The notes: generated by a model from the letters alone, not told the origin. A stretch of 64,000 bases of DNA from Cherax quadricarinatus (GCF_038502225.1 NC_091374.1:11288981-11352980); one strand, 5' to 3'. Shown: positions 35,250-57,195, counted from the first letter of the stretch. A program made the numbers and translations.

Positions 35250-35877
35250 CTTTGCACTTTATTTTCCTGACGTGCTTGGCCAGGTGTAGGTTCCAAACTG
35301 GTGCTACATACTCCATTATGGGCCTGACGTACACTGTGTACAGGGTCCTGAACGGTTCCTCATTGAGATGTCGGAATGCTATTCTTAGGTTTCCTAGGCG
35401 CCCATGTGATGTACCAGTTATTTGGTTGATGTACTCGGTATTATACTCACCACAAGGTCCTTTCCCTTGAGTGAGGTTTGTATTCTTTGACCCCTTAGGC
35501 TGTATTCTCTCTGCGGTCTTCTTTGCCCTTCCCCGATCTTCATCACTCTGCAATTGGCGGGATTGAATTCCAGGAGTCATTTGCTGGACAAGCCCTGTAG
35601 CCTGTCCAGATCCCTTTGTAGTCCTGCTTGGTCCTCCTCCGATTGAATTCTCATTAACTTGACATCGTCTGCAAACAGACACTTCTGAGGACTGACCCCT
35701 GTGGCACCCCGCTCGTAACAGGCGCCCACTCTGACACCTCGTCACGTACCATGATTGGCAGATGTCTTCCCGTCAGGTATTCTCTGATCCATTGCAGTGC
35801 CTACCCTGTTATACCTGCCTGGTCCTCCAGCTTTTTGCACTAATCTCTTGTGTGGAACTGTGTCAAAAGCCTTCTTA

Positions 35878-35880
<3 letters not shown>
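35250..35880 (-). mobile_element. CR1-B LINE copy 4, 5' half (split)
   Basis: Continues the element broken at 31264. It covers the RT thumb back to the KKAFDTVPHKRLVQK block (near 35850) and ends at CTTCTTACAG where a (TG)n tract starts. Internal deletions have removed part of the FADD region near 35660-35690. Frames are broken. Confidence 0.88.

Positions 35881-35914
<34 letters not shown>
35881..35914. repeat. (TG)n microsatellite
   Basis: 34 bp at the 5' truncation of CR1-B copy 4. Confidence 0.95.
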
Positions 35915-35918
<4 letters not shown>

Positions 35919-36484
35919 TATTTTGCAGACTTTACGAATTTTGAGGTTCAGTACTTGGACCCACCTTTCAACACTTAAAACCTTGATCTGCATTTATCTG
36001 ATTCTTTTAAAAGTCTTGATTGTTTTAGCTTCCAGTACGTGACTCCTGGTCTGATGTTCCCTCGTTATCTCCCTGGCCTCGTATATCTCTCACGTTTCTA
36101 CTCACCGTGACCAAGACTAATGAAAAGAACACGCGACGTGACGAGAGGCTCATTCTGTGACAGGAATTGCGGAGCCAAAGAACTAGGAGGATAGAGGGAA
36201 GAAAGAAAAGGTGGAGGGATGTTAAGAAATAGAGGAGAAAGTGATGGACGGAGTGAGTATAACGATGGAACCCATAGTGTCGGCTGCTCTTCAAATATTT
36301 AGAATGAATCATGACGAAATAGATCATTGAAGACTCGAGGAATTATCCTTTATTGAAGCCACTGGAAACCTGATGGTTTTACTTATATCAGGCAACGCGT
36401 TTTCGTACACATGTTTCATCCTATACTCTTTCTTTTATCATAGGACAATAGTGTGTGGTGATTCGTTGTTGTTATACAGGATGC
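35915..36484. other. no gene seen
   Basis: Unique sequence. 36330-36430 contains the pair CCTGATGG / CCTGATATAAG and CGTACACATG; I could not assign it to a family. Confidence 0.45.
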
Positions 36485-37022
<538 letters not shown>

Positions 37023-37551
37023 GCGTGTACTTGTGCTTGTGTAAGAGGCGGAGTTATGAATTATACACGAGTCGGAAATATTTATGACGTTATAAAAATA
37101 TATTAAAAAAACAACTGAACCACATTAAACATGAAAGAAACCAAAAATATAAAGTAGACATTCCCATCGTGAAAGAGTAAATGTGTAGACAAGACTTTTG
37201 ATGGAAAAAGTTACAAAATGCCGAAACGTCTGTATGCCTTAAAGAATGACAGCCTAATTCCAACTCCTGGATTTAGTGAGATATTTATAAATGTCAGGCA
37301 GTAATTTATGAATGTCGCCAGAGTCTAGACAATGAATGTTTCTACCCGGGACTGTACTGTTGATTAAATTATACGCAGTTAACGTAAACCACAACTACCC
37401 AGTTGCTGCTACTGGTTCAATTATACACAGCTAACGCAGATCACACCACTACACGGTTACTGCTGCTCATACGTTTAAAAGTTAATCCTTGAAAGAAAAA
37501 AAAATAACAGTCTTACGTTTTAGCGGATTTAAAAATAACTGTTGATATACA

Positions 37552-37552
<1 letters not shown>
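37023..37552. other. no gene seen
   Basis: AT-rich unique DNA with no recognised feature. Confidence 0.5.

Positions 37553-37642
<90 letters not shown>
37553..37642. repeat. (TA)n microsatellite
   Basis: About 90 bp, directly at the 3' end of RTE copy 2; the junction reads ATAATAAAAATAATAATATA on the minus strand. Confidence 0.97.
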
Positions 37643-37647
<5 letters not shown>

Positions 37648-40600
37648 ATTATTTTTATTATCACACTGGCCGATTCCCACCAAGGCAGGGTGGCCCGAAA
37701 AAGAAAAACTTTCACCATCATTCACTCCATCACTGTCTTGCCAGAAGGGTGCTTTACACTACAGTTTTTAAACTGCAACATTAACACCCCTCCTTCAGAG
37801 TGCAGGCACTGTACTTCCCATCTCCAGGACTCAAGTCCGGCCTGCCGGTTTCCCTGAATCCCTTCATAAATGTTACTTTGCTCACACTCCAACAGCACGT
37901 CAAGTATTAAAAACCATTTGTCTCCATTCACTCCTATCAAACACGCTCACGCATACCCGCTAGAAGTCCAAGCCCCTCGCACACAAAACCTCCTTTACCC
38001 CCTCCCTCCAACCCTTCCTAGGCCGACCCCTACCCCGCCTTCCTTCCACTACAGACTGATACACTCTTGAAGTCATTCTGTTTCGCTCCATTCTCTCTAC
38101 ATGTCCGAACCACCTCAACAACCCTTCCTCAGCCCTCTGGACAACAGTTTTGGTAATCCCGCACCTCCTCCTAACTTCCAAACTACGAATTCTCTGCATT
38201 ATATTCACACCACACATTGCCCTCAGACATGACATCTCCACTGCCTCCAGCCTTCTCCTCGCTGCAACATTCATCACCCATGCTTCACACCCATATAAGA
38301 GCGTTGGTAAAACTATACTCTCATACATTCCCCTCTTTGCCTCCAAGGACAAAGTTCTTTGTCTCCACAGACTCCTAAGTGCACCACTCACTCTTTTTCC
38401 CTCATCAATTCTATGATTCACCTTATCTTTCATAGACCCGTCCGCTGACACGTCCACTCCCAAATATCTGAATACGTTCACCTCCTCCATACTCTCTCCC
38501 TCCAATCTGATATTCAATCTTTCATCACCTAATCTTTTTGTTATCCTCATAACCTTACTCTTTCCTGTATTCACCTTTAATTTTCTTCTTTTCCACACCC
38601 TACCAAATTCATCCACCAATCTCTGCAGCTTCTCTTCAGAATCTCCCAAGAGCACAGTGTCATCAGCAAAGAGCAGCTGTGACAACTCCCACTTTGTGTG
38701 TGATTCTTTATCTTTTAACTCCACGCCTCTTGCCAAGACCCTCGCATTTACTTCTCTTACAACCCCATCTATAAATATATTAAACAACCACGGTGACATC
38801 ACACATCCTTGTCTAATGCCTACTTTTACTGGGAAAAAATTTCCCTCTTTCCTACATACTCTAACTTGAGCCTCACTATCCTCGTAAAAACTCTTCACTG
38901 CTTTCAGTAACCTACCTCCTACACCATACACTTGCAACATCTGCCACATTGCCCCCCTATCCACCCTGTCATACGCCTTTTCCAAATCCATAAATGCCAC
39001 AAAGACCTCTTTAGCCTTATCTAAATACTGTTCACTTATATGTTTCACTGTAAACACCTGGTCCACACACCCCCTACCTTTCCTAAAGCCTCCTTGTTCA
39101 TCTGCTATCCTATTCTCCGTCTTACTCTTAATTCTTTCAATTATAACTCTACCATACACTTTACCAGGTACACTCAACAGACTTATCCCCCTATAATTTT
39201 TGCACTCTCTTTTATCCCCTTTGCCTTTATACAAAGGAACTATGCATGCTCTCTGCCAATCCCTACCCTCTTCCATACATTTATTAAATAATTGCACCAA
39301 CCACTCCAAAACTATATCCCCACCTGCTTTTAACATTTCTATCTTTATCCCATCAATCCCGGCTGCCTTACCCCCTTTCATTTTACCTACTGCCTCACGA
39401 ACTTCCCCCACACTCACAACTGGCTCTTCCTCACTCCTACAAGATGTTATTCCTCCTTGCCCTATACACGAAATCACAGCTTCCCTATCTTCATCAACAT
39501 TTAACAATTCCTCAAAATATTCCCTCCATCTTCCCAATACCTCTATCTCTCCATTTAATAACTCTCCTCTCCTATTTTTAACTGACAAATCCATTTGTTC
39601 TCTAGGCTTCCTTAACTTGTTAATCTCACTCCAAAACTTTTTCTTATTTTCAACAAAATTTGTTGATAACATCTCACCCACTCTCTCATTTGCTCTCTTT
39701 TTACATTGCTTCACCACTCTCTTAACCTCTCTCTTTTTCTCCATATACTCTTCCCTCCTTGCATCACTTCTACTTTGTAAAAACTTCTCATATGCTAACT
39801 TTTTCTCCCTTACTACTCTCTTTACATCATCATTCCACCAATCGCTCCTCTTCCCTCCTGCACCCACTTTCCTGTAACCACAAACTTCTGCTGAACACTG
39901 TAACACTACATTTTTAAACCTACCCCATTCCTCTTCGACCCCATTGCCTATGCTCTCATTAGCCCATCTATCCTCCAATAGCTGTTTATATCTTACCCTA
40001 ACTGCCTCCTCTTTTAGTTTATAAACCTTCACCTCTCTCTTCCCTGATGCTTCTATTCTCCTTGTATCCCATCTACCTTTTACTCTCAGTGTAGCTACAA
40101 CTAGAAAGTGATCTGATATATCTGTGGCCCCTCTATAAACATGTACATCCTGAAGTCTACTCAACAGTCTTTTATCTACCAATACATAATCCAACAAACT
40201 ACTGTCATTTCGCCCTACATCATATCGTGTATACTTATTTATCCTCTTTTTCTTAAAATATGTATTACCTATAACTAAACCCCTTTCTATACAAAGTTCA
40301 ATCAAAGGGCTCCCATTATCATTTACACCTGGCACCCCAAACTTACCTACCACACCCTCTCTAAAAGTTTCTCCTACTTTAGCATTCAGGTCCCCTACCA
40401 CAATTACTCTCTCACTTTGTTCAAAGGCTCCTATACATTCACTTAACATCTCCCAAAATCTCTCTCTCTCTCCTCTGCATTCCTCTCTTCTCCAGGTGCA
40501 TACACGCTTATTATGACCCACTTCTCGCATCCAACCTTTACTTTAATCCACATAATTCTCGAATTTACACATTCATATTCTCTTTTCTCCTTCCATAACT

Positions 40601-41224
40601 GATCATTTAACATTACTGCTACCCCTTCCTTTGCTCTAACTCTCTCAGATACTCCAGATTTAATCCCATTTATTTCCCCCCACTGAAACTCTCCTACCCC
40701 CTTCAGCTTTGTTTCGCTTAGAGCCAGGACATCCAACTTCTTTTCATTCATAACATCAGCAATCATCTGTTTCTTGTCATCCGCACTACATCCACGCACA
40801 TTTAAACAACCCAGTTTTATAAAGTTTTTCTTCTTCTCTTTTTTAGTAAATGTATACAGGAGAAGGGGTTACTAGCCCATTGCTCCCGGCATTTTAGTCG
40901 CCTCATACGACACGCATGGCTTACGGAGGAAAGATTCTTTTCCACTTCCCCATGGACAATAGAAGAAATAAAAAAGAACAAGAGCTATTTAGAAAAAGGA
41001 GAAAAACCTAGATGTATGTATATATATATATGCATGTGCGTGTCTGTGAAGTGTGACCAAAGTGTAAGTAGGAGTAGCAAGATATCCCTGTTATCTAGCG
41101 TGTTTATGAGACAGAAAAAGAAAACCAGCAATCCTACCATCATGCAAAACAGTTACAGGTTTTTGTTTCACAGTCATCTGGCAGGACGGTAGTACTTCCC
41201 TGGGTGGTTGCTGTCTACCAACCT

Positions 41225-41227
<3 letters not shown>
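37643..41227 (-). mobile_element. RTE-like LINE copy 2, nearly intact
   Basis: Minus-strand, about 3.6 kb. The 3' UTR (37643-37960) includes GGGCCACCCTGCCTTGGTGG. One long ORF covers endonuclease and RT, and GTCCATGGGGAAGTGGAAAA at about 40937-40957 matches base 1 of the window. 40958-41227 has no second copy here but runs without a break to a (TA)n tract and is read as 5' UTR (inference). Both ends therefore meet (TA)n. Confidence 0.85.
37960..40800 (-). pseudogene. RTE endonuclease-reverse transcriptase ORF, one dinucleotide slip
   Basis: Frame 1 (about 40800-40443) gives LNVRGCSADDKK, VLALSETKLKG and VIISVYAPG. Frame 2 (40530-37960) is open for 856 codons: GDLNAKVG near 40390, SDHFLVVATL near 40110, a basic linker, then RT blocks KGGKAAGIDGIKIEML, YRGISLLS, AFMDLEKAYDRVD, RQGCVMSPWLFNIFIDG and LLFADDTVLL (FADD about 38659-38670). 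LLYGCEAWV, RWFGHVERM and GRGRPRKGW end the protein near 37960. The frames join in a (GA)7 run at 40461-40474; copy 1 has AGAGAGAGA there without the extra GA. That two-base slip is the only break I see. No in-frame ATG was found upstream of the endonuclease, so the start is unsure. Confidence 0.88.

Positions 41228-41256
<29 letters not shown>
41228..41256. repeat. (TA)n microsatellite
   Basis: 29 bp between RTE copy 2 and MITE-like copy 2. Confidence 0.95.

Positions 41257-46180
<4,924 letters not shown>

Positions 46181-46254
<74 letters not shown>
46181..46254. repeat. (TA)n microsatellite
   Basis: About 74 bp at the 5' truncation of RTE copy 3. Confidence 0.98.
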
Positions 46255-46258
<4 letters not shown>

Positions 46259-46259
<1 letters not shown>

Positions 46260-46982
46260 TACTAAATGCTGTAAAGAGTTTTTATGAGGATAGTGAGGCT
46301 CAAGTTAGGGTGTGTAGAAGAGAGGGAGACTACCTCCCGGTAAAAGTAGGTCTTAAACAGGGATGTGTAATGTCACCATGGTTGTTTAATATATTTATAG
46401 ATGGGGTTGTAAAAGAAGTAAATGCTAGGGTGTTCGGGAGAGGGGTGGGATTAAATTATGGGGAATTAAATACAAAATGGGAAGTGACACAGTTACTTTT
46501 TGCTGATGATACTGTGCTTATGGGAGTTTCTAAAGAAAAACTGCAAAGGTTAGTGGACGAATTTGGGAATGTGTGTAAAGGTAGAAAGTTGAAAGTGAAC
46601 ATAGAAAAGAGTAAGGTGATGAGAGTATCAAATGATTTAGATAAAAAAAATGGATATCAAATTGGGGAGGAGTATGGAAGAAGTGAATGTTTTCAGATAT
46701 TTGGGAGTTGACGTGTCAGCGGATGAAATCATGAAGGATGAGGTTAATCATAGAATTGATGAAGGAAAAAAGGTGAGTGGTTCATTGAGGTATATGTGGA
46801 GGCAAAAAATGTTATCTATGGAGGCAAAGAAGTGAATGTATGAAAGTATAGTAGTACCAACACTCTTATATGGGTGTGAAGCTTGGGCTGTAAATGCTGC
46901 AGCAAGGAGGCAGTGGAGATGTCCTGTCTAAGAGCAATGTGTGGTGTAAATATTATGCAGAAAACTCGGAGTGTGGAAATTA

Positions 46983-47030
<48 letters not shown>

Positions 47031-47570
47031 TCGCCGGTATTCTCCCGGCCCGGGTCTTTTCCAATTAGTGGTGACCCGGCCTTGGCTCCCTATCTGGGGA
47101 GTATCTCGAGACCTAAGTCTCGAGGTACAAGCACCTCCTCATCTGTGGGACCAAGTGCCCCCAGGCCTAGCCACATTCCCCGCCCTCACGGGGCTCGTAG
47201 GGAGAAGCTAGGCCTCTGGTCTGCCATCTGCCCCGCCCCAAAGGGGCTCGTGGGGATGGCAGTCTTATGAGTTGCAGGTGGTAGCAAGCTCAGGCCTTAC
47301 TAGGAGAAGGTGTGGAGTTAATAAAAGTATTTGTCAGAGGGCTGAAGAGGGTTTGTTGAGGTGGTTTGGTCATTTAGAGAGATTGGATCAAAGTAGAATG
47401 ACATGGAGAGCGCATAAATCTGTAGGGGAAGGAAGGCGGGGTAAGGGTCGTCCTCGAAAAGGTTGGAGGGAGGGGGTAAAGGAGGTGTGGGCGAGGGGTT
47501 TGGACTTCCAGCAAGCGTGCGTGAGCGTGTTAGATAGGAGTGAATGGAGACAAATGGTATTTGGGACCTG
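46259..47570 (+). pseudogene. RTE reverse transcriptase C-terminal half (copy 3)
   Basis: The open part (to 46711) reads LLNAVKSFYEDSEAQVRV, GLKQGCVMSPWLFNIFIDG and QLLFADDTVL (FADD about 46499-46510), so the catalytic box is kept. A one-base shift near 46650 moves to the EEVNVFRYLGVDVSADE frame. TGA at about 46833 and the SINE insertion break the C-terminal part; RAEEGLLRWFGHLERL and GRRGKGRPRKGW appear after it (47330-47480). Confidence 0.82.
46985..47296 (-). mobile_element. GC-rich SINE-like element, subfamily b, inserted in RTE copy 3
   Basis: The minus-strand copy has a poly-A tail of about 43 (poly-T at 46986-47028 on plus), CCCGGCCCGGGTC, CTAGGCCTGGGGGCAC and the head CTTGCTACCACCTGCAACTC. 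The LINE is continuous across it (GAAATTAG then GAGAAGGTGTGG, as in copy 1). A flanking TTAG/CTAG may be a short TSD. Confidence 0.85.
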
Positions 47571-47865
47571 ACGATCTGTTGGAGTGTAAGCAGGTTAATA
47601 TTTAGTGAAGGGATTCAGGGAAACCGGTTATTTTATATAACCGGACTTGAGTCCTGGAAATGGGAAGTACAATGCCTGCACTCTAAAGGAGGGGTTTGGG
47701 ATATTGGCAGTTTGGAGAGATATATTGTGTATTTTTATACGTGTATACTTCTAAACTGTTGTATTCTGGGCACCTCTGCAAAAACAGTGATTATGTGTGA
47801 GTGACGTGAAAGTGTTGAATGATGATGAAAGTATTTTCTTTTTGGGGATTTTCTTTCTCTTGTTG

Positions 47866-51209
<3,344 letters not shown>

Positions 51210-51440
51210 TTGTAAAGGACAAAGAGGCACAATACCGTTACTGGAACAATACACAAATATCTACACATAGGAGAGAGAAGCTTATGACGACGTCTCGGTC
51301 CAGCTTGGTCCCGTCCCTGTCCCCCTTGCCTGTATATATACTGGCTCCCTCTCTTTTTCCTGCTAGTGTGACTTTGTAAATGGTCCAAGTCGGACCGAAA
51401 CGTCGTCGTAAGTTTCTCTCTCCTATGTTCGGGTTATTTG
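51210..51440 (+). mobile_element. hammerhead-like family 3 element (inverted ends)
   Basis: The left end (CACAATACCGTTACTGGAAC .. ACGACGTCTCGGTCC, 51218-51305) is an inverted, diverged copy of the right end (GGTCCAAGTCGGACC-GAAACGTCGTCGTAAG .. CTCTCCTATG, 51380-51425). The right end has a GGTCC/GGACC stem followed by GAAACGTC, and GAC/GUC could form stem I, but the CUGAUGA position reads UUUGUAAAU. It shares architecture with families 1 and 2 but lacks the catalytic core. Confidence 0.55.
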
Positions 51441-54400
51441 AGCATGTTGTAGATCTTCACCTTTAAGTTTCGATGAATTATGGGCTATTTATGAATCGAT
51501 GTTATCAATATTTCGATTATTACTATTACTTTCATTATTATTATTTTCATTATTATTATTGCTATAATGAACACTGAATTAAGAGACAAGAAAACTGTAA
51601 AAAAAATATATCAACTTAAACATACGATTCCCATCAACCGCTAAGGAATCATTATACGTACACACGCAAACCGACATAAGTACAGAATCCAAGAATTATG
51701 CTTCCATCAGTGTTGTGACTACCAGCTGATCATAATCAATACCTTACCGTGTGTCGGCGGAGCTCCACGTACACTGTGCACCAGATGTTTCACACATGCT
51801 GTACACCAGTGCCACAGGCTGTACCACCAGTGTGCCACACGCTGTACCTCCAGTATGCGACAGACTGTACACCTAGTGTGCCACACTCACTCAAATAAAA
51901 AAAAAACTTGACACCTGACTAAAGCTGAATAGAAAAAAAATTCGAAAGAGAAAACTACGTTTAAAAGGTTTCGCGACAGTGTGGGATGAAAGGCGTAGAT
52001 TTTACAGAATGGTGGTGGTAGTGTGAGTGTGTATACACTAACCTATCTGTGGTGGCGGGGGTCGAATCCCAGCTCTTGGACTGGTATATCTGATTTCTAC
52101 CCTCTTTGATTATTATAGATATACTCATTAAACAAGATATGGGATAATTGCGTGTGAGGTGGAAGGTTTTATTCAGCGGTTTGATTGTAGAGTGTAACTG
52201 GGTGCAAAGTTTGGGGAGACGAAGTAAGACTGTTAAAAATGGTTTATATTAATCGGTTTTGTAGTCTGGGAAAATAGTGGTGCTTTTAAAAATGGTTTAT
52301 ATTGATCGGGTTTGTAGTTTCGGGAGATGGCAGGGTGGCTGTTAAGAATGGTTTATATTGATCAGGTTTGTAGTTTGAAGAGATGGAGGGGGAGTTGTTA
52401 AGGATGGTTTATACTGATCGGGTTTGTGACCGGATGGTAGGGAAGAGTGCATGAGGGAACTGGGAGAGGCTGTGAGAGTTTACAGGTATGTGGAGGAATA
52501 TGCAAAGGGAAGGGGTTTATTTGAGCAAGTGGGATATGGGATGTGCTAGCAGGATGACTGATAGGGAAGGTAACTACACTGACAGTGTGTGGGATGAGAG
52601 TTACAGTGCTGTAGGAGTTTTTAATACGCTGCTTCTCTGTTACCCATTTTACCCCATTTTCCATTACGTGCCTCTTTAATTTTGTGACTACCATCCACGG
52701 AATGAGTATGAAATTTATTTTAAATTTAAAAAACTCTCTTTTAGCATAATATTATATATGGTAGAGTTAAGACAACGTGCATTATTATCCCTCCAAAGAA
52801 CTCAGAGATCTTAAATTATATAAAAGACGTCAAGTTATGGGACAGGACAAGTGTCTCCTGACATGAGTCTTAATCATAAAGAAGACCCACTGAAGAAGCT
52901 GAGTAATAAGCTGTCAAGCTTTATTGCTATATACTAGGAAACAATTCAAAGATTATTGATATATATTCTCCTTTTTGAATACTGTATAAGTGTCAAACGA
53001 AGATCTTTTTCCAAGTTACTGTCATTAACTGTATTGTCGTAAATGTTGGTTACTATCACATAATAACGTGAGATCTTTAGGTACCGGGATGACAAGCTCG
53101 ATGACTGTCACTGTCAATAATTACTGTCAGTGACAGTCATCGATATTATAACATCAAATGCTTCAAAATTATGAGACTTGATATAAAGCTTAATGCTGAG
53201 AGTGGCGGTGTTTTGTTGGTCAGGAAACAAGTTTTTCTTGCCGTGCGTGTTTGTCATATGATGATCCACTGAAGTGCTTAAGCATACGATGGCGTGCAGG
53301 TGCCCAACTAAACAATAAAATATTACCTCGTAGTGTACTAGGATAAATAAGACAAAGTGAGTACTCTCTAATCTTGCTAATGTATAAGAATGACAAAATA
53401 ACGCATGCTATGACTCTTCTTTCCGTATTGCACTCTTACTGATAGATATATACATAACTTGACTCTTTTCTCCGTATTGTACTCTTACTGATACATATAC
53501 GCGTCACTTGACTCTTGTTTCCGCATTGCACTTTTACTGATACATACATAAGTAACTTCTTAAAAGTATATATAGCTTCCAACAGTATTATATTTTAATA
53601 TCAACACCCTATGCTCCAACTTATTATAAATAAGTTTTTATTTATGCAACGTAAATGTATTTCAGCACAATATATGGACATGTGAAATTAAGTCGGATGT
53701 ATCTGAGAGAACATAAGCCAGAAGAGTAGCGGTAATGTTCAATAAACAATTACAGAAAAAAGAGCTGTACTCGTTTGAACTCGTGAACTATGTGGTTTAG
53801 AATAAACCTGTTATGTTACATCACCTTAAAACTAAGTGGCTATATATTCATGAGAATATCTGGTTACACCTCAAGTGTTGAATGAGACACATCCAGCTAT
53901 GTAAAATAAATCTCTGTTTATTACTAATGCATATATAATCATACTTATCAATTTAAGAGGAGAAAATTTAACATGAACATTTCATACATCTGTTTCTACA
54001 CTTCAGTTTTAAAAGCTAGAAAAACCGATATTGAAATCCACCTAGGAACTCAGGCCGACAAAGTGGCGAGAATCGAGAGAGACTATTTAATTTCTTTATC
54101 CTCTCAGAGTTGACAGGCGAAGGATGGAGAGGTGACTTTTTACCAACCATTCCCAGACCAAACATTTTCCCTCCCTTCGCGTTCAAACTCGAGCAATTCT
54201 TGAAAAAATGTCGAACAAGTAGAAGAAAAAGTCCTTTGATGCTCCAAAACTTGATTGGTATTGATTCCGGCGGGTCGACCCCATGAGGGTAAGGCAAACA
54301 CTGACGAGACACAAACACACTCGCAAATTTCTTATTCATATACTTTAAGAGTTGAGGGCTAAGAGGGGGGGCTAAGGTGTTCAGTCTCTTAAGGCCTCTG

Positions 54401-54642
54401 ACTTAAAAAAAATACATATATAATCTTTCCTTATTGTTTTCGTAGCCATGAAAACAAAAGAGCCTTTGATTTTGCTCAGCGGCAATTTGGAGTAAGAATG
54501 ACAAGTCTGTTATATTTTCTTGCTCACTTGCACTATTTTTTATCAACATTCTCGAAAAGGAACTGGAAATAGGTGCTGGACTGGGGATTTTTTTTCAGCT
54601 CACACTGAGAAACAAGCTGTACTGTTTCCTCCCTAGTTAGAC
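51441..54642. other. no gene; several small tandem repeats
   Basis: 52028-52080 is a relic of the CR1-B 3' end. 52235-52432 holds about four ~62-bp units with ATGGTTTATATTGATCGGG. 53099-53142 is a perfect 15-bp hairpin. 53407-53555 holds three ~50-bp units with TGACTCTT..CCGTATTGCACTC. A 107-codon minus frame at 54016-54339 is unsupported. Confidence 0.6.
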
Positions 54643-54914
<272 letters not shown>

Positions 54915-54954
54915 CTTTCTGAAGAAAACCATTACTTTGTTTTCTTAAATAACA

Positions 54955-55545
54955 AAAAAAGGCACAATACCGTGACTGGAACGACACGTCGTAGTAAGCT
55001 TCTCTCTTTTATGTGCGGGTTATTTGTGTATTTGTTTTCTAATATTATACATCAGATATTTTTTTCTCTCTTTCACGAGACATGATACACCCAAGATGAG
55101 AGCATCAGCGACTACTGCAGTTTACTGATGCATCATCTGAGCAGAAGACGGCACCCCGTGCCCTAGCAGAAGTGCCCTTGTAGAGGTCTGAGCACCCCGT
55201 GCTCAAACCTCTACAACACAATTGCTCTCAAAGATTTGTTAAGTTATACCATGAATTAAGGAAAGATCCTGGACTTCACCATACGAAAGCAAACAAAACA
55301 AATGCGACAGTAATTAAGTAAAGACAGGAGATATGGAACACCGGTTATTGTCAGAGTTGAATTGTTGAGCTGGGAATATGAACATGAAATAATTCAACCT
55401 GGAATTCATCCTTCACTTCCCATAGTGCGGGTTATTTGTGTAATATGGCTTTGTAACTTTGTAAACTTTGTGACTTTGTAAATGGTTCAAGCCGGACCGA
55501 AACGTCGTCGTTAGCTCCTCTCTCCTATGTGCGCGTAATGTGTGA
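54955..55545 (+). mobile_element. two hammerhead-like family 3 relics
   Basis: 54955-55030 fuses an inverted tip (GCACAATACCGTGACTGGAAC) to the right end (ACGTCGTAGTAAGCTTCTCTC). 55425-55540 keeps TTGTAAATGGTTCAAGCCGG then ACCGAAACGTCGTCG and CTCTCCTATGTGCG. The core is degenerate as at 51.4 kb. Confidence 0.5.
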
Positions 55546-55707
55546 ATCATCCATTCTAAGTTTATTAAAAACTATCACAAAATGCCAAAAAGATGAACTT
55601 TGTAGTAAAGGTATATATACTCTTTGAGAGAAAAACAAACGGATAATCACTCTGACACTCACCTCCCACACCCACCCACCCATACATACAAGCACACGCA
55701 CGAGTTC

Positions 55708-55709
55708 AA

Positions 55710-55758
<49 letters not shown>
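55708..55758. repeat. (CA)n microsatellite
   Basis: About 50 bp. Confidence 0.95.
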
Positions 55759-55759
<1 letters not shown>

Positions 55760-56599
55760 TCATCCCCCCCATCCACATCCCACACACACAGTCAACAGAC
55801 TTCTGCAGTGAACTTTTTATGAACCTGCAGAAAGCAGAGAGAAAGAAGGCCGCACACAAGCACCGCTAGATCAGCTGCTGCCCAAGTTTGTTGTGCACGA
55901 GGGAGCCTTGCAAATATAAACACCACCGGGGCTTGTGTCAATAGCGAGACTTTTCTCTCTGCACTTGCAAGGACGTCTAGCACGACTTCAGTTTACACAT
56001 AACCTAATGAGTTTGCACTGATGACTCTCAGCAGCAGCCGTGTCCATATTATTCTAAAGAATTGCGTGATCAGCCACTCAAGTTAATTCGAAAGAGTAAA
56101 ACTTCTTTTATAAGTAATGGCCCCTGATACAAATTATTACAAGGAGCTGAAGGTAAAGTGAAGCATATGCGCCGAGGTTCTGTTATTTATTACAGACGAT
56201 ATTCTGCAGTGTTCATCAGGTTGTGCTCCCTGTAAACACTGTAAAATGGTTGTCTTGTGAGCACTGAAGCATTACGAAGGTGTTCAAATACTCACAATGC
56301 AAGTCTGTAATAACATGTGGACAACTGTCCAACCATCTCTCTTCACATTAACAAAGAAAGGAATCTACAAACAACTGATCATTTATAACTCGACCACATT
56401 AATAAAGTTACTCACACAATCACTTTTTTGTTTTGTTCCAGAGTAAGTGATTTATGCTAATACATTCGTTATGTTAATTAATATATTAGCATTAGGTTAA
56501 ATTTGTGTAGTTTATATTTGTTATAAATTTGGTTTTACAAGAAAATTAATGTTTTTAGGTTAGCTATGATGTTAGGCTTAGAAAAGATGTTTTTCTTAG
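55759..56599. other. no gene seen
   Basis: Unique sequence without recognised features. Confidence 0.5.
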
Positions 56600-56978
56600 G
56601 CGATGGTTATTAGGTAAAACTTGCTACTTTGGCTTAAATAGCAATGCTATTCTTGCCGAATAAGGCAAGCGAAAATTTGTGATTATAAAAATTTCGCAAA
56701 CTCATTCTGAACCTAACGAAAAAATATATATTTCATTGTGTTTGTTATTAAATTATATTAAACTTATATAAAATATATTTAGTTGGATTAGGCTAAATTA
56801 AATTGCGCTTGTTATAATAAGGTTAGGTAAGTTCCCTAAGGTTCTTTTGGTATAAAATCTTTAATTTTTATATTAACATAAATGAAAAAATATATCTCTA
56901 AACGTATAAGAGAAAATTATAGAAAGGACTTAAATTTAAATTAGTTCTTACTAATTGACTAGTTTCACCTATTCGGCA

Positions 56979-56982
<4 letters not shown>
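56600..56982 (+). mobile_element. TA-flanked MITE-like element, diverged copy 4
   Basis: The interior matches copies 2 and 3 (CTTTGGCTTAAATAGCAATG, then CTGAACCTAACG, then GGTTAGGTAAGTT). The right end is ATTCGGCACGATA beside (TA)n; the left terminal repeat is lost. Confidence 0.7.

Positions 56983-57058
<76 letters not shown>
56983..57058. repeat. (TA)n microsatellite
   Basis: About 75 bp at the right end of MITE-like copy 4. Confidence 0.98.
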
Positions 57059-57060
<2 letters not shown>

Positions 57061-57195
57061 TAGTGTGTGTGAGAGAGAGAGAAAGAGAGTCATCGCTTTT
57101 CCAACTAGAAAAGGGTGACCAAAATAAGCACACGCATTTCTTTTTATAGTTGTATGTAAAGTAAAAGGACACAAGTGCAACTAATGTGACATTTA

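Noticed and set aside
36330..36430. Minus-strand GGATGAAACATGTGTACGAA-type sequence as another hammerhead
   Set aside because: Two core bases differ, stem II would be about 3 bp, and there is no clear stem I.
51380..51415. Family 3 motif as an active hammerhead
   Set aside because: The stem II hairpin and GAAACGTC are present but the CUGAUGA position reads UUUGUAAAU; kept only as a possible relic.
54016..54339. 107-codon minus-strand frame with an NKKFASVF start, reminiscent of LINE linkers
   Set aside because: Only a few residues resemble a LINE linker and nothing around it aligns to the LINEs here.
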